A stretch of DNA of 64,000 bases from CF-167 sp963695195 (GTDB lineage Bacteria > Chloroflexota > Limnocylindria > QHBO01): NCBI GenBank assembly GCA_963695195.1, contig CAVOGE010000007.1, forward strand, positions 868,001 to 932,000, written 5' to 3'. A program made the position numbers and the translations under genes. Shown piece after piece: positions 23,027 to 32,331 of this stretch (positions within the stretch are counted from its first letter, which is position 1; each line of letters begins with the position of its first letter). The notes under the pieces are model-generated. The model was given only the letters and a program-made list of their open reading frames with translations, was not told the origin of the DNA and searched no databases.

Positions 23027-25543
23027 ATGTGGATCGAGCGGGTGATCGCCCATGCCTTCGGGCCGTTTCAGGACGCGACGCTTGAGTTGGGCGAGGGGAT
23101 GACCGTGGTTGCCGGTCCCAACGAGGCCGGCAAGACCACGTGGCACGCTGCCACCCGCCTTGCGCTCACCGGCCTGCGCCGCGGGCCGGGCATGACCAAG
23201 GAGGCACACGAGTTGATCCGCCGCCACCGCCCGTGGGACGCGCCGGAGCGATGGGAGGTCGAGGCGCGCCTGCATCTGGCGGACGGGCGCGCGATCGACA
23301 TCATCCAGGACCTGGCCGGCAAGGTGGCATGCCGCGCCCGCGACGTGGTGCTGGGGGGCGACGTGTCCGCGGAGATCATCAACGACGGCACGCCCGACGC
23401 CAGCCGCTGGCTCGGGCTGGATCGCGATGCCTTCGCATCGGTCGCTGCGGTCAGCCAGGCGCAGATCATGGCCGTCGCCGACAACGCTGGCGCGCTCCAG
23501 GATGACCTCCAGCGAGCCGCCGCCACCCGCGGGACGGATGCCACCGCCGCGGAGGCGATCGACCAGCTGAAGGCCTTCCGCCGCGAGTCTGTCGGTGCCG
23601 ATACCCGGGCCGCCGTTGGGCCGCTGCGCCGGGCGATCCGTGACCAGGAGTCGGCAGAGTCGGCGGTGGCGGAGGCGCGACGGCTGCACGCGGAGTACCT
23701 GGAGCGCCGAGCGAGCCTCGAGGAGGCCCAGGCGGGCCATCTTGCCGCGAGCCGCGTGCAGGCCGGCGTCGAGGTGGCGCGCGCGCGTCGCGAGGCGGAG
23801 GTACTTGTCCGGCGCACCGCACGCGCCCAGGAGCTCGCCGCCAGGTACCCGATCGCGCCGGCCGGCCTGGATACGCAGGACGCGCTGGCCCGCGAGGTCG
23901 CTGCCGCGCTGGACGGGTGGCGGCATCGTCCTCCGCTGCCAATGCTCGACGGTCCCGGCAGCGGGGCGCTGGCGACCCAGATTGCCGCGCTGCCCGCGCT
24001 GCCCGACGGCGATCGCCGGCCGCACCCCGAGGTGGTGGAGGCGTCTCGGTCGCTCGATCTGGCGGAGGAGGCGCTTCGGCTCCATCACGATAGTCCTGCG
24101 ACGTCGGCCGAGGCAACGGCCCAGGCGCCGATCACATCAACCGCGAGATCGGGAACCCCCGGCTGGGCCATACCCGTGGCGGCCGGAGGGGCGGCAGCGG
24201 TTGCCGGTGTCGCCCTGCTCGCGGTGCAGCAGACACCTGCTGGCGTCGCCCTCGCCATGTTCGGGGTGCTGCTGGCGGCCTGGGGATGGTCACGGCGCGG
24301 TCCTGCTGGCGCGGGGGCGAACCCCGCTGCGGAGCGGCTTATCAACGAGCAGCAGGCGGAGGCGCGGCGGTCGACGAAAGTGGTGCTCGACGCTACCCTC
24401 CGCGACGCCGAGCAACGGCTGCGCCGAGCGCTCGTTGGCCGCGGGGCCGAGGTCAATGGGACGCTCCGTGCTGCCCTGACCGCATATGAGACCGCCTGCG
24501 CGGACCGCGCGGATCAGGCCGAGGCGGCCGCCGGCGGCGAAGGGCTGCGCCAGGCGCTGGCGTCCAGGAGCGCTCTCGAGGCGAGCGCCGACCAGGCACG
24601 GCAGACCGCCGCCGCCGCCGAGGTCGCGCTCCGCGCCGCCGCCACACGGGTCGGTGAACCGTCCGAAGGTACGGTCGAAGAGATCGACGCGGCCCTTGGG
24701 GCCTGGCAGGCGCGCTGGACGGAGGCGGTGCGCGGTGTCGAGGTCGCGATCCGCGAGTGGCAGGAGCTGGAAGGGCTGCTGGACGGTCGAAGCCTGGAGG
24801 AGCTCCGGGATGAGGCTGCTCGCCGCCGGGCCGCCTCGGACCGACTGGTCGAGGCGCTGGACGGTGAGCCGCCGTCCCTGGCAGCCGAGGTGGACCTCGA
24901 GGCAGTCGAATCGAGCGCGCGCGCCGCAACCGCGATGGCGAAAGCGACGGCCGACGCCCTCACCGGGGAACTGCGACTGACCGGCGCCGCGCTGCCCGAC
25001 GTCGCCGAGGCCGAGGAGCGCCTCGCAGCCTCGCGCGCCGAACTGGCTCGCGTCACAGAACTTGCCGAGGTGCTCGACCAGACGCTCGACCTCCTTCAGG
25101 CGGCCGAGCGCAGGGTGCACCGCGACATTGCGCCCGTGTTGAAGGCGTCGGTCGAGCGCCACCTGCCGACGGTCACCGGTGGAGCGTACGACGAGGTTGG
25201 GGTGAACCCGCGGGATCTCTCGGTCGATGTGAAGGAGGCCCGCACCGGCCAGTGGCGTGACGCCAGGCTCCTGTCGGAGGGTACCCGGGAGCAGGTCTAC
25301 CTCCTGCTCCGTGTCGCGATGGCGGAACACCTGGTGACCACCGCGGAGACCGCCCCGCTCCTGCTCGACGAAGTGACTGCGCAGGCGGACCCCGACCGCA
25401 AGCGCCAGGTGCTCGAGGTGCTCCGCGCGGTCAGCGCGGACCGGCAGGTCGTGCTCTTCAGTCACGACGCCGACGTGCTGGCCTGGGCCGATATCTCTCT
25501 GTCCGAGCCACGTGACAGGGTCGTCCGACTGGGTGGCTGGTAG
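23027..25543 (+). CDS. SbcC/YhaN-like ATPase with long coiled-coil region
   Basis: 838 aa. The N-terminus starts FGPFQDATLELGEGMTVVAG with Walker A GPNEAGKTT (about residues 28-36). A long Ala/Glu/Arg-rich coiled-coil region fills residues 190-720; it is interrupted near 380-425 by hydrophobic residues that could form two membrane helices, as in YhaN proteins. The C-terminus holds the signature LSEGTREQVYLLLRVAMAE, Walker B PLLLDEV and the His switch LFSHDADV. It would form the ATP-driven clamp of the nuclease encoded just upstream (TGACCGATG junction). Confidence 0.9.
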   Translation: MWIERVIAHAFGPFQDATLELGEGMTVVAGPNEAGKTTWHAATRLALTGLRRGPGMTKEAHELIRRHRPWDAPERWEVEARLHLADGRAIDIIQDLAGKVACRARDVVLGGDVSAEIINDGTPDASRWLGLDRDAFASVAAVSQAQIMAVADNAGALQDDLQRAAATRGTDATAAEAIDQLKAFRRESVGADTRAAVGPLRRAIRDQESAESAVAEARRLHAEYLERRASLEEAQAGHLAASRVQAGVEVARARREAEVLVRRTARAQELAARYPIAPAGLDTQDALAREVAAALDGWRHRPPLPMLDGPGSGALATQIAALPALPDGDRRPHPEVVEASRSLDLAEEALRLHHDSPATSAEATAQAPITSTARSGTPGWAIPVAAGGAAAVAGVALLAVQQTPAGVALAMFGVLLAAWGWSRRGPAGAGANPAAERLINEQQAEARRSTKVVLDATLRDAEQRLRRALVGRGAEVNGTLRAALTAYETACADRADQAEAAAGGEGLRQALASRSALEASADQARQTAAAAEVALRAAATRVGEPSEGTVEEIDAALGAWQARWTEAVRGVEVAIREWQELEGLLDGRSLEELRDEAARRRAASDRLVEALDGEPPSLAAEVDLEAVESSARAATAMAKATADALTGELRLTGAALPDVAEAEERLAASRAELARVTELAEVLDQTLDLLQAAERRVHRDIAPVLKASVERHLPTVTGGAYDEVGVNPRDLSVDVKEARTGQWRDARLLSEGTREQVYLLLRVAMAEHLVTTAETAPLLLDEVTAQADPDRKRQVLEVLRAVSADRQVVLFSHDADVLAWADISLSEPRDRVVRLGGW

Positions 25544-25546
25544 GAT
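25541..25546 (+). promoter_or_regulatory. -10 box TAGGAT upstream of the PIG-L gene
   Basis: TAGGAT overlaps the stop of the ATPase gene; transcription would start near 25553 and give a leader of about 30 nt before ATG 25583. Confidence 0.35.
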
Positions 25547-25582
25547 TCGCCCGATCCCACGGCCATCCTGCCAGGCGAACCG

Positions 25583-26302
25583 ATGCCCACCGACCGACTC
25601 CCCACACCTGAACGCGTCCTGGTCGTCGCCGCGCATCCGGACGACATCGAGTTCGGCGCGGCGGGGACGGTGGCGCGCTGGATCTCGGAGGGCGCCGAGG
25701 CCCACTACCTCCTGCTGACCAGCGGTGACAAGGGCAGCGATGACCCCGCCGCCGACCCGGCGGCCCTGGTCGCGACCCGCGAGCAGGAGCAGCGCGCTGC
25801 TGCGGCGGAGATCGGTGTGGCGAGCGTCGACTTTCTCGGTGAACCCGATGGCCAGGTCGAGTCGAGCCTGCGGCTGCGCGAGCGGATCACCCGCGCTATC
25901 AGGGCCCTCCGTCCCGAAGTGGTGATGACCCACGACCCGACCGTGCTGTTCGTGAACAACGAGTGGGTCAACCACCCGGACCACCGCGCCGCCGGGCTGG
26001 TGGTGGTCGACGCCGTCTTCCCGACCGCCCGGGACCCGCTGAACTTCCCCGAGCACCTCGCGGCCGGGCTCGGGGCCTGGAAGGTTGCGGAGCTCTTCCT
26101 GTGGAGCACCAACGAGGCCAACCAGTTGGTCGACATCGGCGCGACGCTCGACCGCAAGATCGCGGCGCTTGCCCACCATGCCAGCCAGTTCCGCGACTTC
26201 GCCGAGACGGACCGCTGGCTGCGGCGCGGCGCGGAGGAACTGGGCGAGCGAGCGGGATACGCTGCCGCCGAGGGATTCCGGCGGGTGATGCTGGCCAGAT
26301 GA
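25583..26302 (+). CDS. PIG-L family deacetylase (LmbE-like)
   Basis: 239 aa, the family size. The zinc-binding motif AHPDDIEFGAAGT (residues 14-26) and the second motif NHPDHRAAG (about 130-138) are intact. PIG-L enzymes remove N-acetyl groups from N-acetylglucosamine conjugates, including precursors of mycothiol and bacillithiol and other glycans; which substrate applies here is not clear. The stop overlaps the start of the downstream penicillin-binding protein gene (ATGA), hinting at a cell-envelope sugar substrate. Confidence 0.92.
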   Translation: MPTDRLPTPERVLVVAAHPDDIEFGAAGTVARWISEGAEAHYLLLTSGDKGSDDPAADPAALVATREQEQRAAAAEIGVASVDFLGEPDGQVESSLRLRERITRAIRALRPEVVMTHDPTVLFVNNEWVNHPDHRAAGLVVVDAVFPTARDPLNFPEHLAAGLGAWKVAELFLWSTNEANQLVDIGATLDRKIAALAHHASQFRDFAETDRWLRRGAEELGERAGYAAAEGFRRVMLAR

Positions 26303-28254
26303 CTCAATCAGGGGGGCGGGTGCGCTGGCTCGCCGTTTCTGTCGGTGCTGCCGCCCTGCTCGCGGCCTGCACCGCGACGATCCTGCCGTCGCCATCGGTG
26401 CCACCCCGCGTCACCGTTGACCGCGCCGCCGAGCACGAGGCCGCGCGCCGTGTCGCCGTCAAGTTCCTGGTCGCCTGGCGCGGCGAACGCTTCGAGCGGA
26501 TGGTCGAGCTGCTGGCTCCGGCAGACCGCGACCGCTTCTCGGCCGATGCGATCACCGGCCTCCTGCGGGACTTCGCCGAGATGGCGGGCGTCACCCGTCT
26601 GGCGGCCGAAGCAGGGCCGGTCCTGGAGACGAGCCTGTCGCCGGAAGGCGCGATCGAGGGGCCGCGCCGGGCACTCACGATCCCGATTCGCCTGGCCTTC
26701 GAGACCGATCGATTCGGCCGCGTGGCGTTCCAGCGGATGTTGACGCTCACCGCGGGGGCAGAGGGCTGGGAGGTTCGTTGGCGCGCGGCGCTGCTCTTCC
26801 CCGCGCTCGGCGACGACGGAACGCTCGAGCTGGCCCGCACGCTCGGCACCCGCGGCCGGATCCTCGCAACCGACGGGACGGTCTTTGCGCAGGTCCGCGA
26901 CGACGGCACTCGTGTCTACCCGCAGGAGTGGCTGGCCGGCCAGACGATCGGCTGGGTCACGCCGGCCGTCGAAACCGAGCTGCCGGCGCTCGGGGCCGAC
27001 TACCGAACCGGCGACCTGGTCGGTCGCAGCGGCCTGGAGCGAGGTGCAGAGGCGCTGCTCCGCGGATCGCCGGGGTACGTCCTGTCGGCCGTTGCCGGTC
27101 CGGGCGTCGGCCAGGAGACCGAGCCGAAGCCACTCCTCGAGCGCGCACCGGTACCCGGCGCCGACCTGACCATCGCCATCCGCCCGGACCTCCAGCGCAT
27201 CGCCGAGGACGCCATCGGCACATACCACGAAGCGGCGACCGCGATCCTCGATCCGCAGAGCGGCGACGTCTGGGCGCTCGCGTCGGCTCCACTCTTCAAC
27301 CCCAACGCGATGGTGCTCGGCACCACCCTGGCCGGCGATCCGCTCCCCGTACCGAGCGCCTCGGCACGGCGCAACCACGCCGTGGATTCGGGCTATCCGG
27401 CAGGGTCGTCCTTCAAGCCATTCACCCTGCTGGCTGCACTGCGGACCGGCGTCGCCGATCGGGCGACCCGGATGTCCTGCAACGGCACCTGGGTCTTCGA
27501 CGGCTTCACGTTCCGCAACTACGAGATGCACTCGCTGGGCAACAGCGTGTCGCTGACGACCGCCATGGCCTTCAGCTGCAACACCACCTACATGCCGCTC
27601 TCGATTCGCGTGTGGGACGCGGATCGGGAGGCACTGACCGACCTGATCGCCGAATTCGGCTTTGGGAAGCCCACCGCGATCGCCCACCTTGCCGAAACGC
27701 CGGGCATCCTGCCCGATGCCGCCTACTACGAGGGGAGGCCGCGCTGGGACGGCGGGTTCCGTCCCTACGGGCCGTTTGACCAGATCCAGCTGTCGATCGG
27801 GCAGGGTGAGTATCTCGGCAGCGCGCTGCAACTGGCCAATGCGTACGCCGCGTTTGCCAACGGCGGCACGCTGTGGGTCCCGCGCCTGGTGACCGAGGCG
27901 ACGCTCCCCGATGGGCGAATTGTCGAGCGGAACACGACCCGGGTCGCCCACACCATCGAGCTCGAGGCAGACCACTGGGTCTTCCTGCGCGAGACGCTGC
28001 GAGCCGTCGTCGCCTCTCCGCTCGGCACGGCCTACTACGCGTTCAGCGGGTACGGTCTGCCGGTCGCCGGCAAGAGCGGTACGGCCGAGACCGGCACGCC
28101 CAATCCGGACGCCTGGTTCCCGGCCTTTGCTCCCGTCGACGACCCGCGGATCAGCATCGCCACCGTGCTCGTCAAGGTGCCGCTGGCGACCGGTGGATCG
28201 GACTCCGCGCCGCTCGTCCGGCGGGTGATGAGTTACTTCTTCGCCAACTATTGA
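26299..28254 (+). CDS. Lipoprotein class B penicillin-binding protein (transpeptidase)
   Basis: 651 aa. A lipobox LAAC (Cys24) ends the signal sequence. Residues 45-170 form an NTF2/MecA-N-like domain (VAVKFLVAWRGERFERM). A dimerisation region leads to the transpeptidase domain (about 300-650) with the active-site SSFK (Ser370, Lys373), SCN (in MAFSCNTTY) and the KSGT motif (in AGKSGTAET). This is the layout of PBP2a/PBP3-type lipoproteins of Gram-positive bacteria, which cross-link peptidoglycan outside the membrane. It is coupled to the PIG-L gene. The stop is followed by the promoter of the respiratory operon. Confidence 0.93.
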   Translation: MTQSGGRVRWLAVSVGAAALLAACTATILPSPSVPPRVTVDRAAEHEAARRVAVKFLVAWRGERFERMVELLAPADRDRFSADAITGLLRDFAEMAGVTRLAAEAGPVLETSLSPEGAIEGPRRALTIPIRLAFETDRFGRVAFQRMLTLTAGAEGWEVRWRAALLFPALGDDGTLELARTLGTRGRILATDGTVFAQVRDDGTRVYPQEWLAGQTIGWVTPAVETELPALGADYRTGDLVGRSGLERGAEALLRGSPGYVLSAVAGPGVGQETEPKPLLERAPVPGADLTIAIRPDLQRIAEDAIGTYHEAATAILDPQSGDVWALASAPLFNPNAMVLGTTLAGDPLPVPSASARRNHAVDSGYPAGSSFKPFTLLAALRTGVADRATRMSCNGTWVFDGFTFRNYEMHSLGNSVSLTTAMAFSCNTTYMPLSIRVWDADREALTDLIAEFGFGKPTAIAHLAETPGILPDAAYYEGRPRWDGGFRPYGPFDQIQLSIGQGEYLGSALQLANAYAAFANGGTLWVPRLVTEATLPDGRIVERNTTRVAHTIELEADHWVFLRETLRAVVASPLGTAYYAFSGYGLPVAGKSGTAETGTPNPDAWFPAFAPVDDPRISIATVLVKVPLATGGSDSAPLVRRVMSYFFANY

Positions 28255-28295
28255 CCGGCGCATCATCGCCCGCCGCAGATCGGGCTCAATCTTCT

Positions 28296-28325
28296 TTGAC
28301 ACCACGCTCGCGGGGCGGGTAGCAT
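28296..28325 (+). promoter_or_regulatory. Promoter TTGACA-18-TAGCAT of the respiratory operon
   Basis: A perfect -35 TTGACA (28296-28301) is separated by 18 nt from TAGCAT (28320-28325). Transcription would start near 28332, leaving a leader of about 45 nt before ATG 28377. This is the best sigma-70-like promoter in the window. Confidence 0.7.
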
Positions 28326-28376
28326 CGGGCGGCCCGCTGACCCGTCCGCACACAAGGTGGAACCCGCACTGCGACG

Positions 28377-30356
28377 ATGCCCGTGATCTCCGCGAACGCC
28401 ATACCGCTCCGGTTCCAGACCGCCGAAGTCGGCGTCGACTGGTTGCAGTGCAACATCGAGTGCCAGGAAGGCTGCCCGGTCAATACCAACTGCCGCGGCT
28501 ACCTGATGCTCGCCGCCGAGGGGCGCTTCGAAGAGGGCTACATCCTGGCGCGCGATCCGAACCCGGTGGCCGCAATCTGCGGCTACGTCTGCTCGGCACC
28601 GTGCGAGAAGGCGTGCCGGCGTGCCGACATCGACAAGCCGCTCTCGATTCGCGCCATGAAGCGATTCCTGGTCGACTGGCACTACGCCAACAACCTGCCC
28701 GACAACGTCGAGGTGGGGCCGCCGTCCGGGAAGAGCGTCGGTGTCATCGGTGCAGGCCCGGCGGGCCTGTCCGTCGCCAAGGAGCTTGCCAGCTACGGCC
28801 ACCAGGTGCATGTCTACGAGGCGCTCCCCTCAGGCGGGGGCACGACCTTGATCGGTGTCCCGGCCTTCCGTCTGCCGCGGGACGTCATCGAGCTCGATGT
28901 CAACTGGGTCGCGAAGCATGGCGTGCAGTTCCACTACAACGTCGAGGTCGGGCGCGACATCACGCTCGACCAGCTGCGCGAGCAGCACGATGCGGTGGTC
29001 GTGGCGGCCGGCTGCATGTACCCGGTCGCCATGAACGTCCCCGGCGAGGAGATCGACGGGGTGATCTACGGGGTCGACTTCCTGAAGAAGGCGAACCTGG
29101 GCCAGGAACAATGGGTCGGCGAGCATGTGGTCATCGTGGGCGGCGGCTACACCGCCATGGACTCGGCTCGCACCGCGCTCCGGCTGGGTGCCAAGACGAG
29201 CACCATCGTCTATCGACGCGGCCCCGAGGAGATGGTCGTCGACGAGGAAGAGCAGCACGAGACACGTTTCGAGGGTGTCCGTTTCGAGCTCTTCTCCTCC
29301 CCGGTGGAGGTCCTCCCCGGCGCCGATGGGCGAGTCGCCGGGATGGTCTTCCAGCGCACCCGGCTCGGCCCGCCCGATGGCAGTGGGCGGCGCTCCGCCG
29401 AGGCGATCCCCGGCAGCGAGTTCACCATCACCTGCGACATGGTCATCCCCTGCACCAGCCAGGCGGCCGACAACAACGTCCTCGGCGAGTACGGCGCCGC
29501 GCTGAACCGCCACCTCGGGGTGACCAATACCCGCACCGTGGTCGCCGGAGGGTCAGTCTCGTCGTGGCGCAGCGCGCCGATGAATGGCTCGACCCCGGTT
29601 GGCCCGGATGGGAAGCCGTACAACGCGCTGAGCTTTGACTTCAGCCGCGGGTATGTCGTGACCGACGCCGACACCTTCGCGACCAGCCTTGACGGCGTCT
29701 TCGCCTGCGGTGACTTCGTGACCGGCCCGGCCACGATCATCGAGGCTGCCGGGCGTGCCCGACGTGCCGCCCGTTCGATCGACCGCTGGCTCGACGGCGT
29801 GCGGGGCGACGAGCTGGTGGAGTTGCCGGTCATCAACCGCGCGGTCGTGACCCAGGCGCTCGAGCATGACATGCCCGACCGGTACGAGGCGATCGAGCGG
29901 CAGCACATCCCGATGGCTCCGCCGGAGCTGCGTCGCGACTTCACCAGCCTGGTGGAGGTCGGCTACGACACGCGCAGCGCAATCAGCGAGGGGAGCCGCT
30001 GCCTGCAGTGCAACCACAACATCAACATCGACGGCCCGCGCTGTATCCTGTGCGGGCTCTGCGCCGATGTCTGCCCCGAGGGCGTCATCTACATGATCGA
30101 CAAGGCGCAGGTCGGCGGCGACGACCCGGAGATTGGGCTCTTCCAGTCGTGGCCCCGGGGTATCGCCATGGTCATTGACGAGGAGCGCTGCATCCGGTGC
30201 AACCTCTGCGTCGAGCGGTGTCCCACCAACTGCATCACCATGGACCGTCTCGAACTCGAGCGGATCACGCCTGACGGGAAGGTGCTCTTGGAGAGTTACA
30301 AGGACAACATCCTGGGACAGGTCGGTCAGCAGGCCGGCGCGGCGGTGCGACGATGA
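28377..30356 (+). CDS. GltD-like FAD/NAD(P)H oxidoreductase with N- and C-terminal Fe-S domains, bc-operon member
   Basis: 659 aa. The N-terminal cysteine cluster (CNIECQEGCPVNTNC, then CGYVCSAPCEKAC, residues 25-85) is that of GltD/NfnB-type proteins and binds 4Fe-4S. FAD is bound at GVIGAGPAGLSVAKEL (about 122) and NAD(P)H at VVIVGGGYTAMDSARTALRL (about 250). The flavin-closing CGDFVTGPATIIEAAGRA lies near 445. Residues 540-625 add ferredoxin motifs (CILCGLCADVCPEG and CIRCNLCVERCPTNC). It overlaps cytochrome b by ATGA, so it should pass electrons from NAD(P)H or ferredoxin to or from the quinone cycle. The direction is not known. Confidence 0.88.
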   Translation: MPVISANAIPLRFQTAEVGVDWLQCNIECQEGCPVNTNCRGYLMLAAEGRFEEGYILARDPNPVAAICGYVCSAPCEKACRRADIDKPLSIRAMKRFLVDWHYANNLPDNVEVGPPSGKSVGVIGAGPAGLSVAKELASYGHQVHVYEALPSGGGTTLIGVPAFRLPRDVIELDVNWVAKHGVQFHYNVEVGRDITLDQLREQHDAVVVAAGCMYPVAMNVPGEEIDGVIYGVDFLKKANLGQEQWVGEHVVIVGGGYTAMDSARTALRLGAKTSTIVYRRGPEEMVVDEEEQHETRFEGVRFELFSSPVEVLPGADGRVAGMVFQRTRLGPPDGSGRRSAEAIPGSEFTITCDMVIPCTSQAADNNVLGEYGAALNRHLGVTNTRTVVAGGSVSSWRSAPMNGSTPVGPDGKPYNALSFDFSRGYVVTDADTFATSLDGVFACGDFVTGPATIIEAAGRARRAARSIDRWLDGVRGDELVELPVINRAVVTQALEHDMPDRYEAIERQHIPMAPPELRRDFTSLVEVGYDTRSAISEGSRCLQCNHNINIDGPRCILCGLCADVCPEGVIYMIDKAQVGGDDPEIGLFQSWPRGIAMVIDEERCIRCNLCVERCPTNCITMDRLELERITPDGKVLLESYKDNILGQVGQQAGAAVRR

Positions 30357-31087
30357 CCTTCCCGGGTCCGGGCGACCTCGTCCGCATCGTCAAAGAGTCA
30401 TCGCTCTGGCGGAGCCTCTTCCGCCAGCCGTACCCGACCACCAGCCGCACCCGCGCGCTGGCCGTGATGAACAACGTCTTCCTGCACCTGCACCCGGTGC
30501 GGGTCAAGCAGCACGCCGTCCGCTACACCTACACCTTCTGCCTGGGCGGCGTGAGCTTCTTCCTGTTCCTGGTCCTCACCGTGACCGGCGTCTTCCTGAT
30601 GTTCTTCTACGTGCCGTCGGTGACTCGGGCCTACCAGGACATCCTGTCGATCGAGAACTCGGTCGCTTTCGGGGCGTTCGTGCGGAACATGCACCGCTGG
30701 GGCGCGCACCTGATGGTGCTGACCGTCTTCCTGCACATGATCCGGGTCTTCTATCACGGTGCCTACAAGCCGCCGCGTGAGTTCAACTGGGTGATCGGGG
30801 TGGTGCTGCTCTTCTCGACCCTATGGCTCAGCTTCACCGGCTACCTGCTGCCGTGGGACCAGATCGCGTTCTGGGCCATCACCGTCGGCTCACAGATGGC
30901 GACCTACGCGCCGCTCATCTCCGATGAATCGAGCTTCCTGCTGCTGGGCGGCGTGCTCGTCGACCAGGGCACCTTGATCCGCTTCTACGTCATGCACGTG
31001 ATCGCCTTCCCGCTGATCGCGGCGATCCTGATGGTCGTCCACTTCTGGAGGATCCGGAAGGACGGCGGCATCAGCGGGCCGGTGTGA
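30353..31087 (+). CDS. Cytochrome b, N-terminal (b6-type) subunit
   Basis: 244 aa with four membrane helices. The heme-b ligands are visible as two histidine pairs: NMHRWGAHLMVLTVFLHMIRV in helix B and the histidines of FYVMHVIAFPL and MVVHFWRIRKDGG in helix D. Cys63 in TFCLGG sits where cytochrome b6 binds an extra covalent heme (heme ci), so this is a b6/QcrB-type protein. It forms the quinol-oxidising core with the subunit IV and Rieske proteins encoded downstream. Confidence 0.94.
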   Translation: MTFPGPGDLVRIVKESSLWRSLFRQPYPTTSRTRALAVMNNVFLHLHPVRVKQHAVRYTYTFCLGGVSFFLFLVLTVTGVFLMFFYVPSVTRAYQDILSIENSVAFGAFVRNMHRWGAHLMVLTVFLHMIRVFYHGAYKPPREFNWVIGVVLLFSTLWLSFTGYLLPWDQIAFWAITVGSQMATYAPLISDESSFLLLGGVLVDQGTLIRFYVMHVIAFPLIAAILMVVHFWRIRKDGGISGPV

Positions 31088-31102
31088 GTTGACGAGGGAC
31101 CG

Positions 31103-31717
31103 ATGACCATCGAGAAGCGGCGCAACGCCACTGCCGACAAGAACGCACCGACCCAGGCACCGAACGTGCCGGTCGTCGAGCGCGGTTCCGGCCCGAAGCT
31201 GCCAGGCCCGCCCGGCGTTCCGGGCACCGAGCGCTTCCGCCTGCTGGCGTACGTCAAGCAGGAGTCGCTGGTCCGGGTCGACAAGCGTCCGGATGAGACG
31301 GTCCTGACCTGGCCGCATCTGCTCCGCGCCGAGTTCCTGATGGCGCTGCTGATCGGCGTCGTGCTGGTGGTGGCCTCGGTCACCATCTCGGCGCCGCTCG
31401 AGGAGATGGCCAACGCGGGAGTGACGCCGCACGTGGCCAAGGCGCCGTGGTACTTCCTCGGACTCCAGGAGCTGATCTCGTACTTCAACGCCACCGTGGC
31501 CGGCGCGCTGCTGCCGATCCTCTACCTGGTCGGCCTCGCGCTGGTGCCGTACATCGACCGGTCCCCGTACAAGGCGGCACGTGATCGCAAGACGATGTGG
31601 GTCTTCTTCATGTGCCTGATGGTCGGCGGACTGATCATCACCATCATCGGCTCCTTCTTCCGTGGCCCCGGCTGGAACTGGGTCTGGCCCTGGGACGGGA
31701 TCTTCTTCACCCTATGA
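31103..31717 (+). CDS. Cytochrome b C-terminal subunit (subunit IV/QcrC-like)
   Basis: 204 aa. A soluble N-terminal extension of about 75 residues precedes three membrane helices (about 80-100, 130-155 and 175-195). The KAPWYFLGLQEL segment (about 115) is the quinol-site motif, PEWY in other bc complexes, in the APWY form seen in Gram-positive-type complexes. The gene follows cytochrome b after 15 nt and overlaps the Rieske gene by ATGA. Confidence 0.92.
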   Translation: MTIEKRRNATADKNAPTQAPNVPVVERGSGPKLPGPPGVPGTERFRLLAYVKQESLVRVDKRPDETVLTWPHLLRAEFLMALLIGVVLVVASVTISAPLEEMANAGVTPHVAKAPWYFLGLQELISYFNATVAGALLPILYLVGLALVPYIDRSPYKAARDRKTMWVFFMCLMVGGLIITIIGSFFRGPGWNWVWPWDGIFFTL

Positions 31718-32328
31718 GCCAGCTGCCCGCCTACGGCGAGGTTCCCGGCCGCCCGGTCGGCGAGATGAGCCGGCGCGGCTTCATGCGCCGGATGCTCGGC
31801 GTCGGCGTGGCGATCCTGTCGGTCGAGTTCCTGGCCGGCACCGTGAACTTCCTCTGGCCGAACGTGCGCAGCGGGCTCGGGGGCAAGCTGACCATCGGTA
31901 CGGCTGCCGAGATCATCGCCAACGAGCCTGCCTGGGCGACCGGCACGCCGTTCGCCTTCAACCGGGCTCGTCTCTTCTTCCTCAACGTCCCTGCCGCCAA
32001 GGGGCTGGTCGATGGTAGCGGGGTTTCGGTTGACGATCCAGGAGGGGAGGTTCTGGCCCTGTACCGCAAGTGCCCGCACCTGGGCTGCCAGATCCCGCCG
32101 CTGTGTGACCAGAGCAGGTGGTTCGAGTGCCTCTGCCACGGCAGCAAGTACACGATCCTCGGCGAGAAGCGCGCTGGTCCGGCGCCCCGCGGCATGGACA
32201 GCTTTGCTGTCGAGGTGGTCGAGGGTGCCTACGTTGTCGACACAAGCCGGATCGTGGGAGGCCCGCCCGAGGGCACCGTCACCTTTGACGACCGCGACAC
32301 GGCGACCATTCCGCACTGCGCGGGCTGA
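31714..32328 (+). CDS. Rieske [2Fe-2S] protein
   Basis: 204 aa. A twin-arginine-like SRRGFMRRM followed by a hydrophobic segment (about 28-48) anchors the protein. The cluster motifs are CPHLGC (Cys120, His122; Cys125) and CLCHGS (Cys139, His142; Cys141), so both ligand pairs and the disulfide are complete. It carries electrons from quinol to the cytochrome c encoded 3 nt downstream. The start overlaps the previous stop (ATGA). Confidence 0.96.
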   Translation: MSQLPAYGEVPGRPVGEMSRRGFMRRMLGVGVAILSVEFLAGTVNFLWPNVRSGLGGKLTIGTAAEIIANEPAWATGTPFAFNRARLFFLNVPAAKGLVDGSGVSVDDPGGEVLALYRKCPHLGCQIPPLCDQSRWFECLCHGSKYTILGEKRAGPAPRGMDSFAVEVVEGAYVVDTSRIVGGPPEGTVTFDDRDTATIPHCAG

Positions 32329-32331
32329 CCG

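Noticed and set aside
24290..26404. Open frame of 704 codons antisense to the SbcC-like and PIG-L genes
   Set aside because: Spans two well-supported genes and has no recognisable domain.
26308..28353. Open frame of 681 codons antisense to the PBP gene
   Set aside because: The plus strand carries all transpeptidase motifs; the antisense frame shows only low-complexity sequence.
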